From: Micromonospora yangpuensis
GTDB lineage: Bacteria; Actinomycetota; Actinomycetes; Mycobacteriales; Micromonosporaceae
Assembly (NCBI RefSeq): GCF_900091615.1
Contig: NZ_FMIA01000002.1
Coordinates: 124,001 to 188,000 of the forward strand
Reading direction: 5' to 3'
Length of the DNA stretch: 64,000 bases
Under the pieces are notes generated by a model, which was not told the DNA's origin, ran no database searches, and saw only the letters and a program-made list of their open reading frames with translations. A program made the position numbers and the translations under genes. Shown piece after piece: positions 9,152-18,463 of the stretch (positions are counted from its first letter, which is position 1; each line of letters starts with the position of its first letter).

Positions 9152-9804
9152 TCAGGGTGCTGCTCGTCGACGACCAGGCGGTGGTCCGGGCCGGTTTCCG
9201 GGTGATCCTGGAGCAGTCCGGCGAGATCGAGGTGGTGGCGGAGGCGTCCAACGGCACCGCCGCCGTCGACCTGGCCCGCCGGACGAACCCGGACGTCATC
9301 TGCATGGACGTCCGGATGCCCGGCGGCGACGGGCTGGCCGCCACCCGTCGGATCGTCGCCGAGGCGCCCGGGGAACCGCCGGCGGTGCTGGTGGTGACGA
9401 CCTTCGACCTCGACGAGTACGTCTTCGGCGCGTTGGAGTCCGGCGCGAGCGGCTTCATCCTCAAGGACTGTGAGCCGGAGGAGCTGATCGAGGCGATCCG
9501 GCGGTTGGCCAACGGGCAGGGACTCGTCGACCAGGCGGTGACCCGGCGGGTGATCTCGGAGTTCGCCCGTCGTCGCCCGGTGCCGGAGTCCGACGCGCCG
9601 GCGGCGTACCAGTTGACCGCGCGGGAGACCGAGATCGTGGTGTTGCTCGCCCGTGGACTGTCGAACGTCGAGATCGCCACGGAGCTGTTCATCGAGACCA
9701 GCACCGTCAAGTCCCACCTCGGGCGGGCGATGGCGAAGATCGGTGCGCGGGACCGGTTGCAGACCGTGGTGTGGGCGTACCAACACGGTGTGGTTTCACG
9801 CTGA
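9148..9804 (+). CDS. NarL/LuxR-type response regulator
   Basis: A 218-residue regulator and cognate partner of the kinase just upstream (4-bp overlap). The receiver domain has D10-D11, the phospho-acceptor D54 in VICMDVRMP, and the conserved lysine in FILKDC. A LuxR-type helix-turn-helix occupies residues about 150-218 (LTARETEIVVLLARGLSN, TVKSHLGRAMAKIG). It probably regulates its own operon including the serine hydrolase. No operator can be pointed to with confidence. Confidence 0.93.
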   Translation: MIRVLLVDDQAVVRAGFRVILEQSGEIEVVAEASNGTAAVDLARRTNPDVICMDVRMPGGDGLAATRRIVAEAPGEPPAVLVVTTFDLDEYVFGALESGASGFILKDCEPEELIEAIRRLANGQGLVDQAVTRRVISEFARRRPVPESDAPAAYQLTARETEIVVLLARGLSNVEIATELFIETSTVKSHLGRAMAKIGARDRLQTVVWAYQHGVVSR

Positions 9805-9901
9805 TCTCAGGTCAGCTGGCCGGCTGGGCATCGGCCCGAATGTCTGTAACTATCCGTGTCGTGCTGTTGACAACGGGAGATGGCGGTTCGGGGGTGTCGG
9901 G

Positions 9902-12148
9902 ATGAGTGGGCGACTGGGCGTGCTCCTGCGACGACACCGGACGGTCGCCGGGCTCACCCAGGAGGAACTCGCCGAACGGGCGGGACTGGCCGTGCGTACC
10001 GTGCGCAATCTGGAGCTCGGCTGGGTGACCCGGCCCCAGCGGCGGACGGTGGAGGAGTTGGCCGACCGGCTCGGCCTGTCGGCGGCGGACCGCTCCCAAC
10101 TGGTGGCGGTCGCCCGGTGCCGCGACGACACCGGGGAGGACCGGACCGGTGCGGACGAGGACCGGGCCGGTTCGCTCCCCGGTGACCTGACCGACTTCGC
10201 GGGCCGGGCCGGCGAGCTGCACCGGCTCGCCGAGGAGGCCCAGGGGGCCGCCCGTGCCGAGGCGGCCCGGGTGGTGGTGGTCAACGGGCCGCCCGGGGTG
10301 GGCAAGACCAGTCTGGTGGTGCACGCCGCGCACCAGCAGGCGCGGCACTTTCCCCGCGGGTCGCTCTTCGTCGACCTGCGCGGCATGGACGACGAGCCGA
10401 CCCCCCTGGCCCAGGCGCTCGACCAGTTGCTCACCGCGTTCGGGGTGGCCCAACTGCCGCCGTCGACCGACGCCCGGTTGACCCTCTACCGGACGCTCAG
10501 CGGCGAGGGCCGGGGGTTGCTGGTGCTGGACAACGCCCGGGACGAGGCCCAGGTACGCCCGTTGTTGCCGAACGGGCCGGGCTGGCTGGTGCTGGTCTCC
10601 AGCCGGAGCGCGCTGGCCGGGTTGGCCGGGGTACGCCGGGTGCCGCTGCGGGTGCTGTCGGAGGAAGAGGCGCAGCTGCTGCTCACCGGTGCGGTGGGCG
10701 GTGGACGGATCGCCACCGAGAGCGCCGCCGCGGTGGAGCTGGGGCGGCTCTGCGGGCGGCTGCCGCTGGCCCTGCGGGTAGCGGCGAACCGGCTGGCCGT
10801 CCGTCCGCAGTGGAGCGTGCAGTCGCTGGTGGAGCGGCTGCGCAACGAGCGGCGTCGGCTGGACCTGCTGCGCGCCGGTGACATCGAGGTACGCAGCGCG
10901 TTCGAGTTGTCGTACCGGCTGCTCGACACCCCGGCGCGGCGGGCCTTCCGGTCGTTGGCGGTGGTGCCGCTGCCGCAGTACTCCGCGCCGGTGGTCGCCG
11001 CACTTGTCGACGAGCCGGTCGCGGTCACCGAGGACCTGCTCGACGCGTTGGTGGACGCCGGCCTGCTCAACGCGGCGGCCACCGCCGGCCGGTACGTCCT
11101 GCACGACCTGCTGGCGCTCTTCGCCGCCGAACGGATCGACGCCGAGGAGAGTGCCGCGGACACCGACGCCGCCCGGGACCGGCTCGCCGGGCACCTGCTG
11201 GGCCGGATCGCCTCCGCCCATGGGTGGCTCGACCCGACCCGCTGGCGGCCACCGGCCGGGTTCCCCACCGCGCCTGCGGCGGTCAACTGGCTGGACACCG
11301 AACGGCCGGGCTGGTGGTGGGCGATCCGGTACGTCGCGACCCGGGGCCGCCACCACGAGGTGCTCGCCGCCGCCGGGCACCTGTACTGGTACGCCGAACG
11401 GCGGCACCTGGCGGTGCCCTGGGACGAGTTGTTCCGCCGGGCGGTCCGGGCGGCGCAGTCGCTCGGTGACCCGGTGGCCGAGGCGTTCCAGCGCAACAAC
11501 CTCGGCTGGGCGTTGTATCTCCTGCACGACGACCTCGACGAGGCGTACGTCGAGCACCGTACCGCGTTGGCGTTGGCCGAAGCCGCCGGTGAACCGGGGA
11601 TCGCCGGGTGGGCCCGGTGCTACCTGGCGGCGCTGCAGAGTCGGCGGGCCGACCCGGGTGCCGCGTTGGCGAACCTCCGCGACGCCCGACGGTTGCTGTT
11701 GGCGGCCGACGACCGGCTCGGCTGGATCGTGGCCTCGTACACCCTCTCGGATCTGCTGCGCTCGACCGGCCAACTCGACGAGGCGCTGCGCCTGGTCGAG
11801 GAGGCCGACCAGGGTTGGGGGTCGGCCCTGCCGGACCGGCCCGCCAGCCGGCCGCTGCGCGGCTGGGTACGGCACCGGTTGGGGCTGCTGCAGGCCGACC
11901 GCGGCCGGTTCGGTGACGCGGAGGCGGCGTTGCGCGGGGCGATCGAGGACTTCGACGCCGGTGACGACCTGGGCTGCCTCGGCCGTACCCACCTCACCCT
12001 CGCCGAGGTGCTGCTGCGGGCCGGGGCACCCGAACGGGCCCAGGTGGTGCTCGACCGGGCGACCGAACTCCTCGAAACGGTCAACGACGTCGGGTCGCTG
12101 GGCGAGGTGGCCCAGGTCCGGGCCTGGCTCGACGAGATCCTCGACTGA
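9902..12148 (+). CDS. XRE-HTH / NB-ARC / TPR regulator (AfsR-like)
   Basis: A 748-residue STAND-type regulator. Residues 1-60 are an XRE helix-turn-helix (LRRHRTVAGLTQEELAERAG). The NTPase has Walker A GPPGVGKT (129-136) and Walker B GLLVLDNARDE. The C-terminal half is helical with TPR-like repeats. It resembles AfsR-family regulators, but with an XRE head instead of a SARP head. ATG 9902 is preceded by GGGGGTGTCGGG. It begins a block of regulators flanking the contractile-injection locus; a link to that locus is inference from position only. The ligand sensed by the TPR region is unknown. Confidence 0.87.
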   Translation: MSGRLGVLLRRHRTVAGLTQEELAERAGLAVRTVRNLELGWVTRPQRRTVEELADRLGLSAADRSQLVAVARCRDDTGEDRTGADEDRAGSLPGDLTDFAGRAGELHRLAEEAQGAARAEAARVVVVNGPPGVGKTSLVVHAAHQQARHFPRGSLFVDLRGMDDEPTPLAQALDQLLTAFGVAQLPPSTDARLTLYRTLSGEGRGLLVLDNARDEAQVRPLLPNGPGWLVLVSSRSALAGLAGVRRVPLRVLSEEEAQLLLTGAVGGGRIATESAAAVELGRLCGRLPLALRVAANRLAVRPQWSVQSLVERLRNERRRLDLLRAGDIEVRSAFELSYRLLDTPARRAFRSLAVVPLPQYSAPVVAALVDEPVAVTEDLLDALVDAGLLNAAATAGRYVLHDLLALFAAERIDAEESAADTDAARDRLAGHLLGRIASAHGWLDPTRWRPPAGFPTAPAAVNWLDTERPGWWWAIRYVATRGRHHEVLAAAGHLYWYAERRHLAVPWDELFRRAVRAAQSLGDPVAEAFQRNNLGWALYLLHDDLDEAYVEHRTALALAEAAGEPGIAGWARCYLAALQSRRADPGAALANLRDARRLLLAADDRLGWIVASYTLSDLLRSTGQLDEALRLVEEADQGWGSALPDRPASRPLRGWVRHRLGLLQADRGRFGDAEAALRGAIEDFDAGDDLGCLGRTHLTLAEVLLRAGAPERAQVVLDRATELLETVNDVGSLGEVAQVRAWLDEILD

Positions 12149-12157
12149 CCGGGCGGG

Positions 12158-12847
12158 TCACCCGGTGGGGGCGCCGCGGCGGGTAACCAGGCCGAGGGTG
12201 AACGCCTGCCGGGTCAGTTCGGCCTTGTTGCCCACGTCCAGTTTGGACCGGATCCGGGTGAGGTAGGTGTTCACGGTCGCCTCGGAGATGCCGAGCCGCC
12301 GGGCCACCTGCGCGTGGGTCAGACCGTGGGCGATCAGCTTCAGGGTCTCGGCCTCCCGGGGGGCCAGCGCGGGCCGGCGGGGCGGGCGGTCCCGCCCGGG
12401 GCCGGGACCCGGGGCGCAGGGCGGCGCCGCCCGGCCCGGCGCGCGGGTGGCGCCGGGGCCGGGCGGTTCACCGCGCAGCCGGGCGGTGAACCGCGGACAC
12501 AGGTAGAACCCGCCGGTGGTGGCGATGTCGAGTGCGATCCGCAGCTGGGCCTGCTCGCTCGCGGTGCTCACCACCGAGCGGGCGCCGGCCCGAATCGCCG
12601 CCACCGCCACCGTCATCGCCGAATCCGGCAGCATCACCAGCGTCGGGTGCCGGGGACAGGACCACCGCACCGCGTGCAGCAGTGGATCCACCAGGACGAC
12701 GACGGTCTCCGGACCCGCGCCGCTGCCGGTCACCTCGCTCACCGTGTCCACCGTGACACAGCGTCGTACCCGCTCGTTGCCTCCGATCAGTTGGTGCACC
12801 CCGCGCCGGGCCAGCGGCTCGGACACCACCACACACACGTCGAACAT
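12158..12847 (-). CDS. Orphan LuxR-family regulator 1
   Basis: A 229-residue protein. Residues 1-110 resemble a response-regulator receiver ([17 protein letters not shown]) but lack a clear acidic pocket, so phosphorylation is doubtful. A Pro/Gly/Arg-rich linker (about 125-160) is followed by a LuxR helix-turn-helix ([39 protein letters not shown]). The DNA-binding domain closely resembles that of the neighbour at 12923-13423, so the two are tandem paralogues. No kinase is adjacent. It lies close to the eCIS operon and is a candidate regulator of it. Confidence 0.85.
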   Translation of the reverse strand: MFDVCVVVSEPLARRGVHQLIGGNERVRRCVTVDTVSEVTGSGAGPETVVVLVDPLLHAVRWSCPRHPTLVMLPDSAMTVAVAAIRAGARSVVSTASEQAQLRIALDIATTGGFYLCPRFTARLRGEPPGPGATRAPGRAAPPCAPGPGPGRDRPPRRPALAPREAETLKLIAHGLTHAQVARRLGISEATVNTYLTRIRSKLDVGNKAELTRQAFTLGLVTRRGAPTG

Positions 12848-12922
12848 CGGCCACCCCTCGGTGACAAGTCAACTACAGCGTGATGGGAAAGGCGAGGCAA
12901 GAAGACCGGCAAGAAACGGGCG

Positions 12923-13423
12923 TCAAACGGACAGGTAACCGAGCTCCACGGCGCGTCGGGTCAACTCGGCCTTGTTGGCGGCCCCGAGCTTGCGTCGCAG
13001 CCGCTTCGCGTACGTGTTGACGGTCTGCTCGGTCACCCCCAACCGGTGGGCGGCCTGCCGGTGGGTGAGCCCCTGGGCGATGCAGCGCAACGTCTCCACC
13101 TCACGGGGACCCAGCGCGGCCGACGCCTGCGCTGCCCCACCGGCCAGCGTCGTCACCCCGGGCGACAGGTAGCTACCGCCGCTGAGCACCGCCGCCCTGG
13201 CCAGGGTGAACTCCTCGGCGCCGTCACCCTCGCGCAGCACCGCCCGCACCCCGGTCACCAGCAGCGCCAACGGGTCGACGCTCGACTGTCGGGGCAGGAC
13301 CAGCAGCACCATCCGGTCAGCGGTGAGTGCGGTCAGCTGCGGCCAGCGGTCACCGGTCAGGTGGTCCCACCGCAGGACCACCGGCTCCGGCGCGCCGGCT
13401 TCGGGCAGATCAGCCGTCGACAT
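12923..13423 (-). CDS. Orphan LuxR-family regulator 2
   Basis: A 166-residue protein with a short degenerate sensor region (residues 1-95) and a LuxR helix-turn-helix ([39 protein letters not shown]). The start at 13423 (MSTADLPEA) is chosen because AGGAG lies 7 bases upstream; the frame continues open further upstream without a ribosome site. It is paralogous to the gene at 12158-12847 and divergent from the SARP gene at 13707, with which it shares a 283-bp intergenic region containing a hairpin and an AT-rich patch (ACAATTAAAG, 13476-13485). Confidence 0.83.
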   Translation of the reverse strand: MSTADLPEAGAPEPVVLRWDHLTGDRWPQLTALTADRMVLLVLPRQSSVDPLALLVTGVRAVLREGDGAEEFTLARAAVLSGGSYLSPGVTTLAGGAAQASAALGPREVETLRCIAQGLTHRQAAHRLGVTEQTVNTYAKRLRRKLGAANKAELTRRAVELGYLSV

Positions 13424-13452
13424 CCGGTTGCTCCTGAGTGGACGGGTCCGTA

Positions 13453-13470
13453 CCGGTGCGCGTGCACCGG
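13453..13470. promoter_or_regulatory. 7-bp palindrome between LuxR and SARP genes
   Basis: CCGGTGC, 4-base loop GCGT, then GCACCGG, in the leader of the LuxR gene and next to the only AT-rich patch of this divergent region. It could be an operator or an mRNA hairpin. The rest of the 283-bp gap shows no other clear structure. Confidence 0.35.
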
Positions 13471-13706
13471 CACCGACAATTAAAGCCCCTCGACGCGTCC
13501 CCGAACTGACGGCTGTCGGTGTCCCCCCGGACATCGAGAAGAATCCTCGGCGCGACCTCGTTGTCGCCCACCTCTCCCAGCAGCACAGGCCGTCCCGACC
13601 GCGTCGGGTGCCGTCGACGTCACCCGGCCGGTCCATCCAGCGGGGACCGTCCGGTCGTGGGCCGGACCAGATTCGCGAGGTCCTGGCGACAAGGGAGACA
13701 GATCAC

Positions 13707-14453
13707 ATGATTTCGGCTCAGTTACGACTGTGGTGTTTCGGTGGCTTCCGGCTGGAGCGGGACGGACTGCCGGTCGACCTGTCCGGCATCCGCCCCCGGG
13801 TGCGCACCCTGCTGCGGTATCTCGCCGCCGAGGCCGGGCAGCCGGTGCACCGGGAGCGGATCATGGCGGCGCTCTGGCCGGAGCTGCCGGAGCGGGCGGC
13901 CCTCAACAACCTGCACGTCGGCGTCTCGACGCTGCGTACCTTCCTGGAGCCGGGAGTGGCCCGGGGCGCGTCCCGGTTCGTCGTGCGCGACGGCTGGACG
14001 TACCGGCTGGAGGTGGACGACGGAGGTTGCGACGTGTCGGCGTTCGGGGCGGCGCTGGCCGAGTCCCGGCGGGCCCGGTCGCGGGGCGAGGACGCGGCGG
14101 CCGTCCGGGCGCTGCGCACCGCCCTCGACCACTACGCCGGTGACCTGCTGCCGGAGGACGGCACCGCGGAGTGGGTGCTCGCCGCCCGGGACCGGCACCG
14201 GTCCCGGGCAGCGGAGGCCGCGGTGCTCCTGGCCGGCCTGGAGTTGACCCGGGGGCGGGCCCGGGCCGCCGTGGCGGCGGCCCGTCGGGCCCTGGAGCTG
14301 GACGGCTACCACGACGACGGCTGGCGGCTGCTGATCAGCGCACAACGGCGGGCCGGTGACGTGGCAGCGGCCCGGCACAGCCAGCAGACGTACGAGCGGG
14401 TGCTGCGGTCACTCGGCGTCGGGTCCCGCCCGGTGCACGTCACGGCCGCCTGA
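13707..14453 (+). CDS. SARP-family (BTAD) transcriptional activator
   Basis: A 248-residue single SARP module. Residues 1-95 are an OmpR-like winged helix (LRLWCFGGFRLERDGLPVDL, LRYLAAEAGQPVHRERI, NNLHVGVSTLRTFLEPG). Residues about 100-240 are the bacterial transcriptional activation domain with helical repeats. ATG 13707 has AAGGGAGA upstream. SARPs usually activate antibiotic clusters, but no biosynthetic genes are present here, so the nearby eCIS operon is a more plausible target (inference). It overlaps the convergent zinc-ribbon gene by 14 bases. Confidence 0.88.
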   Translation: MISAQLRLWCFGGFRLERDGLPVDLSGIRPRVRTLLRYLAAEAGQPVHRERIMAALWPELPERAALNNLHVGVSTLRTFLEPGVARGASRFVVRDGWTYRLEVDDGGCDVSAFGAALAESRRARSRGEDAAAVRALRTALDHYAGDLLPEDGTAEWVLAARDRHRSRAAEAAVLLAGLELTRGRARAAVAAARRALELDGYHDDGWRLLISAQRRAGDVAAARHSQQTYERVLRSLGVGSRPVHVTAA

Positions 14454-15492
14454 ACACCTCCACCTCGGCCAGGGCCACCCGCCGCCCGCGCTGCTCGCCG
14501 TAGCTCGCCTGGATGGTCAACCGCAGCCGCGACACCCCGCCCGCCACGTGATGGAAGCTCTGCGGGCCCGGCCGGTCGGTCAGCCGCAACTGGCTGGCGC
14601 GCTCGCCGTCGCCTGTCGACAGGGTCATGGTCAGCTCGGCCGGGCGGGCCTGCTCGACGAAGGCGTCCTGCTGGGGCGAGGCACCGGTGTGCACGATGAG
14701 ATCCAGCAGACGGATCGGCGGATCGAAGGTGAACTCGACGTACTCGCCGGTGGCGGGTCGGTCGGTGGCAGGCGCCCAGTACCGGTTGTTCAGCCCGTCG
14801 ACGGTGGACCGGGCCGGATGACCGCGCGCCGCACTGGAGGCCGTCACCTCGCTGGGCAGCACCGCCTCGGGCGTCGCGGTCCGGTCCCGGACGGCGTCCA
14901 CGACCGGCCCGGCGAACCGGGCCACCGCCAGCGCCACCGCGCCGAGCAGGGCCAGCACGAGCAGGACCGCCAGCAGCCGGCGCAGCCAACCCCCGCGGGA
15001 CCGGCGGCGTGGCCAGCGCAGTCGACGCCACCACGGTAGGGCCCGGGGCGGGCCGGTGGTCGCGGTCAACGGGTTGCCGCACCGCCGGCAGAACGACCGG
15101 TCCCGCGGGTTGCCGGTGCCGCAGACCGGACAGGTCACGTCGTGCGGGCCGCCCGCCGGATCACCGGTGAAGTCCCGGACCACCGGTGGCGGCGCGACCG
15201 GTCGACCCGGTTGCACCGCCGTCGGCTGGTCGACTCGGTCGGTGGGATCGAGCGGGGCCGGCTCGGTCGGGGTGCCCTCCCGGGCCGGTGCGGTCTCGTC
15301 GGCCGGCCGTACCGGCACCACCAACGCGGCGGCCCGCCGCAGGTCGCGCTCGGCGGTGGGCGGTGCCGGCTCCGCGACCTCGACCTCCGGCGTCGGGGTG
15401 GCGTCGTCGTCCCAGGACAGGAACGCCCCGCAGGTGCCGCAGAAGCCGTCGCCCGGAACGACCTCGGACCCGCAGTTGTCGCAGCGCCTCAC
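14440..15492 (-). CDS. Double zinc-ribbon / single-TM / glycan-binding membrane protein
   Basis: 350 residues and the last gene of the main eCIS operon. Two zinc ribbons (C4, C7, C18, C21 and C121, C124, C135, C138) flank a Pro-rich disordered segment. One transmembrane helix follows at about 171-192, preceded by many arginines, so the N-terminus is cytoplasmic. The external part is a discoidin/NADase-type beta-sandwich (EVTASSAARGHPARSTVDG, NRYWAPATD, GEYVEFTFDPP, VALAEVEVF). GTG 15492 overlaps the tail protein I stop by 4 bases. I recall that Streptomyces CIS use a membrane partner (CisA) with a comparable cytoplasmic-TM-external layout; this protein is a candidate counterpart, but equivalence is inference. 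Confidence 0.8.
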   Translation of the reverse strand: MRRCDNCGSEVVPGDGFCGTCGAFLSWDDDATPTPEVEVAEPAPPTAERDLRRAAALVVPVRPADETAPAREGTPTEPAPLDPTDRVDQPTAVQPGRPVAPPPVVRDFTGDPAGGPHDVTCPVCGTGNPRDRSFCRRCGNPLTATTGPPRALPWWRRLRWPRRRSRGGWLRRLLAVLLVLALLGAVALAVARFAGPVVDAVRDRTATPEAVLPSEVTASSAARGHPARSTVDGLNNRYWAPATDRPATGEYVEFTFDPPIRLLDLIVHTGASPQQDAFVEQARPAELTMTLSTGDGERASQLRLTDRPGPQSFHHVAGGVSRLRLTIQASYGEQRGRRVALAEVEVFRRP

Positions 15493-16070
15493 CGGGCCAC
15501 CGTCCGGTCCGTCCCGGCCGGGTCCTCGCCCACCAGTGGCAGCACCTCCACCGTGTACGGCACGTGCGCTGGCCGGTTCGCCTCGACCACCGCCCGCAGC
15601 CGGGCGACCAGGGCGTCGCTGGGCTCCGGCGCGTACACCCGCACGGTAAGGGCGGGCACGGCGGACCCGGGCAGGGCGGTGCCGGGCGTGACCGACCAGG
15701 TGGTGCCGCCGCTCTCGACGATCTCCGGGACGAGCCCGGTGGCGAGGCGTACCTCCTCGGCCAGTCCGGCGGCGGTGCCGCGGACCCGGTGTCGGGCGAC
15801 GGCCCCGGCGACCACCCGGCGGCGTTCGGCGGCCGGCCGGTCCCGCCCACCACCGGCGGCCACCCAGGAGCCCAGCCAGTCCACGAAGTCCGGCGGGGCC
15901 AACGCCGGGTCGAAGTACGCCCACAGGCTGTCCAGGGTGGCGTGCACCGGCGCGAGCACCTGGTCGAAGCCGCCGGTGAGGCGCTGGGCCAGGTCGTCGG
16001 CGGCGTAGACGGCGGGCAGCCGCCGGCCCAGCGGGTCGGGGGTGGCCAGTCCAGCGACTGCGGCGCGCAT
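15489..16070 (-). CDS. Phage tail protein I-like eCIS baseplate component (Afp12 position)
   Basis: A 193-residue protein of the tail_P2_I type. Signature segments are RRLPAVYAADDLAQRLTGGF, HATLDSLWAYFDPALAPPDF and VDWLGSWVA near the N-terminus, then a small C-terminal domain with LTVRVYAPEP. It is expected to join the baseplate J-like protein in the wedge ring around the spike. It lies 17 bases after the baseplate gene stop and is coupled (GTGA overlap) to the zinc-ribbon gene. Confidence 0.85.
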   Translation of the reverse strand: MRAAVAGLATPDPLGRRLPAVYAADDLAQRLTGGFDQVLAPVHATLDSLWAYFDPALAPPDFVDWLGSWVAAGGGRDRPAAERRRVVAGAVARHRVRGTAAGLAEEVRLATGLVPEIVESGGTTWSVTPGTALPGSAVPALTVRVYAPEPSDALVARLRAVVEANRPAHVPYTVEVLPLVGEDPAGTDRTVAR

Positions 16071-16087
16071 GGGTGGTTCCTCCTCGC

Positions 16088-18049
16088 TCAGGCGCCCGAC
16101 GGGCGTTCGTCGACCCGGACCTGGTGCTGGTGGGAGAAGACGAGGGCGTGCCGATCCAGGTCGATCCGGGTGACCTGCTCACCCCGCCGGCCGGTCAACG
16201 GATCGGCGGGGAACATGCGGACCTCCTCGACCACCTCCACCCCCGGCAGCCGTTGCAGGACCCCGAAGATCTCCCCGGAGTGCACCTGCCGCCCGAACGG
16301 CCAACCCGTGCCCTCCGGCCCACCGTGCACCGGGTCGAGGTAGCGGTACAGGGTGGCGGTGGCCTCGCCGCGCAACTGGGCGGCGGCGACGTCGGGCCGG
16401 GGGACCAGCCGGACGACCACGGTGACCCCCTGGTAGAACGGCGGCTCCACGACCAGCCGGGTGCCGACCGGGCGGCGGGTGTCCAGATGCTCGGCGATGG
16501 TGGCGAGCATCCCGTCCGGGGGGACCAGGTCCTCGAAGTGCAGCCGGCCCTCCGCGTCGGCGACCGCCTCCGGCACCACCAGCAGCCGGACCCCGCCGGC
16601 GTCGCTGCCGTCACCGGCGGACAGGCAGCGCACCCGGGCGGCGGCCGGGCAGGCCTGCCGGGCGAGCAACTCGTAGTCGCGGGCGGTCACCGCCCGGTCC
16701 TGGGCCCGCAGCTGGACCGGACCGCGCAACCGGGCCTCCGCCACGGTCTCCCCGTCCACCCCGCCGGTGGCGGGCGCCCGGTTCTCCACCCCGGAGACGT
16801 ACGGCATCGAGCTGCGCAGCACGGCCAGCGCGCCCCGGGCGACGTTGCCGCTGCGCCCGCCCCCGGTGCGGTAGCGCCGGACCCGGACCCGGGAGCCGGC
16901 GGCCGGTACGGCACCGTAGCGGCGTAACGTCCCGTCGGGCTGCCGGACGGCCGGCCCGAAGAAGATCTCCCCGGCGGTCCGGTCGAGCACCACGTGCCGG
17001 TCCTGGGGCCCGGAACCGCTGAACGAGTCCACCTCGGCCCACTCCAGCCACCCGGCACCGTCGGCGGTCTCCACCACCAGGGGCTGCTCGTCGCCGACGA
17101 TCGGCGGCCGGGCCACCGTGAACCGCTGCCCGGGCACCCCCTCGGCCTCACCCACCTGCTCGCCGAGGATCGTCTCGGCGTGCACCGCGGTGACCGTGCC
17201 GCCGATGGTGGCCGCCTCGACCGAGCGGACCGTCGGCGAGGCGGCGTAGAACGGCTGACCCGGCCGGGCCTCGACCAGCCGGCAGCGCAACCAGCCGGCC
17301 CGCTGCCCGGCGACCACGCTGCTGATGTGGGTGGCCGGCACGTGCAGCACCACCTCGCCCGGCCGGTTCAACCCGCCGGTGTCGTCGTGGTCGACCTCGC
17401 AGGGCGACCAGTCCGCACCGGTCCACGCCTCCCAGACCAGCGGCGGTTGCCGCGGGTCGACCCCGACCCCCTCGACCCGGCTGTCCATCCGCAGCAGCAC
17501 CGCGCAGGACGGCACGGCGGCGGAGAGCCCGAGCAGCATGGCGTCACCCACCGACGGGCTGGCCGGGAAGCAGGCCACGTCCCGGCCGTCGAGCAGCTCC
17601 TCGGTCCGGTCCGCCGGTGGGCCCTGGGCCGGGTGGCTGCGCAACCGGCTCAGCTCGCAGGGCACCACGGCCAGGTCCGTCGCGGTGGTGAAGACGATCG
17701 CCTCGTCGGTCTGGGTACGTTCGGTGCCCACCTCGGTGCCGGCGCGCAGCACCACCGGCTGGGTCTGCGGGCCGGAGAGCCAGAAGGTGACCTCGCCCCG
17801 GGCGGCCGTCGGCGGGAACGGGCGTACCCCGATCAGGTCGAGGAAGGCCAGGTAGTTCTTCTCCGGCACCCGGTTGAGCCGGTAGAGGAGCTGGTCGACC
17901 ATGTGCGCGAACGTCTCCACCAGGGTGACCCCCGGGTCGGAGACGTTGTGGTCGCTCCACTCGGGGCAACGCTGCTGGATGAACCGTTTCGCCTCGTCGA
18001 CGAGCTGCTGGAAGCGACGGTCGTCCAGGTTGGGCGCGGGCAGCGGCAT
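16088..18049 (-). CDS. Baseplate J-like assembly protein (Afp11-like)
   Basis: A 653-residue structural protein of the putative-baseplate-assembly family. The N-terminus is typical (PAPNLDDRRFQQLVDEAKRF, then WSDHNVSDPGVTLVETFAHM and QLLYRLNRVPEKNY). The C-terminal half has gpJ-like motifs such as VTARDYELLARQACP. It should form the wedge ring that triggers sheath contraction. The start is ATG 18049, overlapping the gp25 stop by one base (TGATG coupling). The longer upstream frame is antisense to the gp25 gene. Confidence 0.9.
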   Translation of the reverse strand: MPLPAPNLDDRRFQQLVDEAKRFIQQRCPEWSDHNVSDPGVTLVETFAHMVDQLLYRLNRVPEKNYLAFLDLIGVRPFPPTAARGEVTFWLSGPQTQPVVLRAGTEVGTERTQTDEAIVFTTATDLAVVPCELSRLRSHPAQGPPADRTEELLDGRDVACFPASPSVGDAMLLGLSAAVPSCAVLLRMDSRVEGVGVDPRQPPLVWEAWTGADWSPCEVDHDDTGGLNRPGEVVLHVPATHISSVVAGQRAGWLRCRLVEARPGQPFYAASPTVRSVEAATIGGTVTAVHAETILGEQVGEAEGVPGQRFTVARPPIVGDEQPLVVETADGAGWLEWAEVDSFSGSGPQDRHVVLDRTAGEIFFGPAVRQPDGTLRRYGAVPAAGSRVRVRRYRTGGGRSGNVARGALAVLRSSMPYVSGVENRAPATGGVDGETVAEARLRGPVQLRAQDRAVTARDYELLARQACPAAARVRCLSAGDGSDAGGVRLLVVPEAVADAEGRLHFEDLVPPDGMLATIAEHLDTRRPVGTRLVVEPPFYQGVTVVVRLVPRPDVAAAQLRGEATATLYRYLDPVHGGPEGTGWPFGRQVHSGEIFGVLQRLPGVEVVEEVRMFPADPLTGRRGEQVTRIDLDRHALVFSHQHQVRVDERPSGA

Positions 18050-18459
18050 CAGGCGGTGCTTTCCTCGTGGGACGGGATGACGTAGAACGGGAAGACCAGG
18101 TTCCGGGGGTCGTTGGTGCCCCGGACGGTGTACCGGACGTCGATGTAGAGCACCCCGACCTCCTCGGCGTCGAAGCTGACCACCACGTCGGTCACGTCGA
18201 TGCGCGGCTCCCAGCGGTCCAGCGCCCGGCGCACCTCGAAGGCGATCCGCCCGGCGGTGTTCTCGTCGGCCGGGGCGAATACGTAGTCGTGCACCCCGCA
18301 ACCGAACTCCGGTCGCATCGGCCGCTCACCGGGGGCGGTGCCGAGGATCAGCTGGATCGCCTCGACGATCTCCCGCTCCCGGTCGACCAGGGCGATCCCG
18401 CCGGTCGCGTCGGTACGCAGCGGGAACGCCCAGCCCGCACCGATGAACTGCTCGGCCAC
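18049..18459 (-). CDS. GPW/gp25-family baseplate protein (Afp9-like)
   Basis: A 136-residue protein with the gp25 lysozyme-like fold signature (GWAFPLRTDATGGIALVD, EREIVEAIQLILGTAPGERP, RPEFGCGVHDYVFAP). In contractile systems gp25 nucleates sheath polymerisation at the baseplate. There is a one-base TGATG overlap with the baseplate J gene downstream. A 4-base gap separates it from the PAAR gene upstream. No unusual residues seen. Confidence 0.92.
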   Translation of the reverse strand: MAEQFIGAGWAFPLRTDATGGIALVDREREIVEAIQLILGTAPGERPMRPEFGCGVHDYVFAPADENTAGRIAFEVRRALDRWEPRIDVTDVVVSFDAEEVGVLYIDVRYTVRGTNDPRNLVFPFYVIPSHEESTA

Positions 18460-18463
18460 CGGC

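Noticed and set aside
9812..11992. 726-codon minus-strand frame opposite the NB-ARC regulator
   Set aside because: Composition is typical of antisense frames (Arg/Pro/Gly/Gln-rich) and the plus-strand protein has clear motifs.
13707..14453. SARP as sign of an antibiotic gene cluster
   Set aside because: No PKS, NRPS, terpene or RiPP genes within the window.
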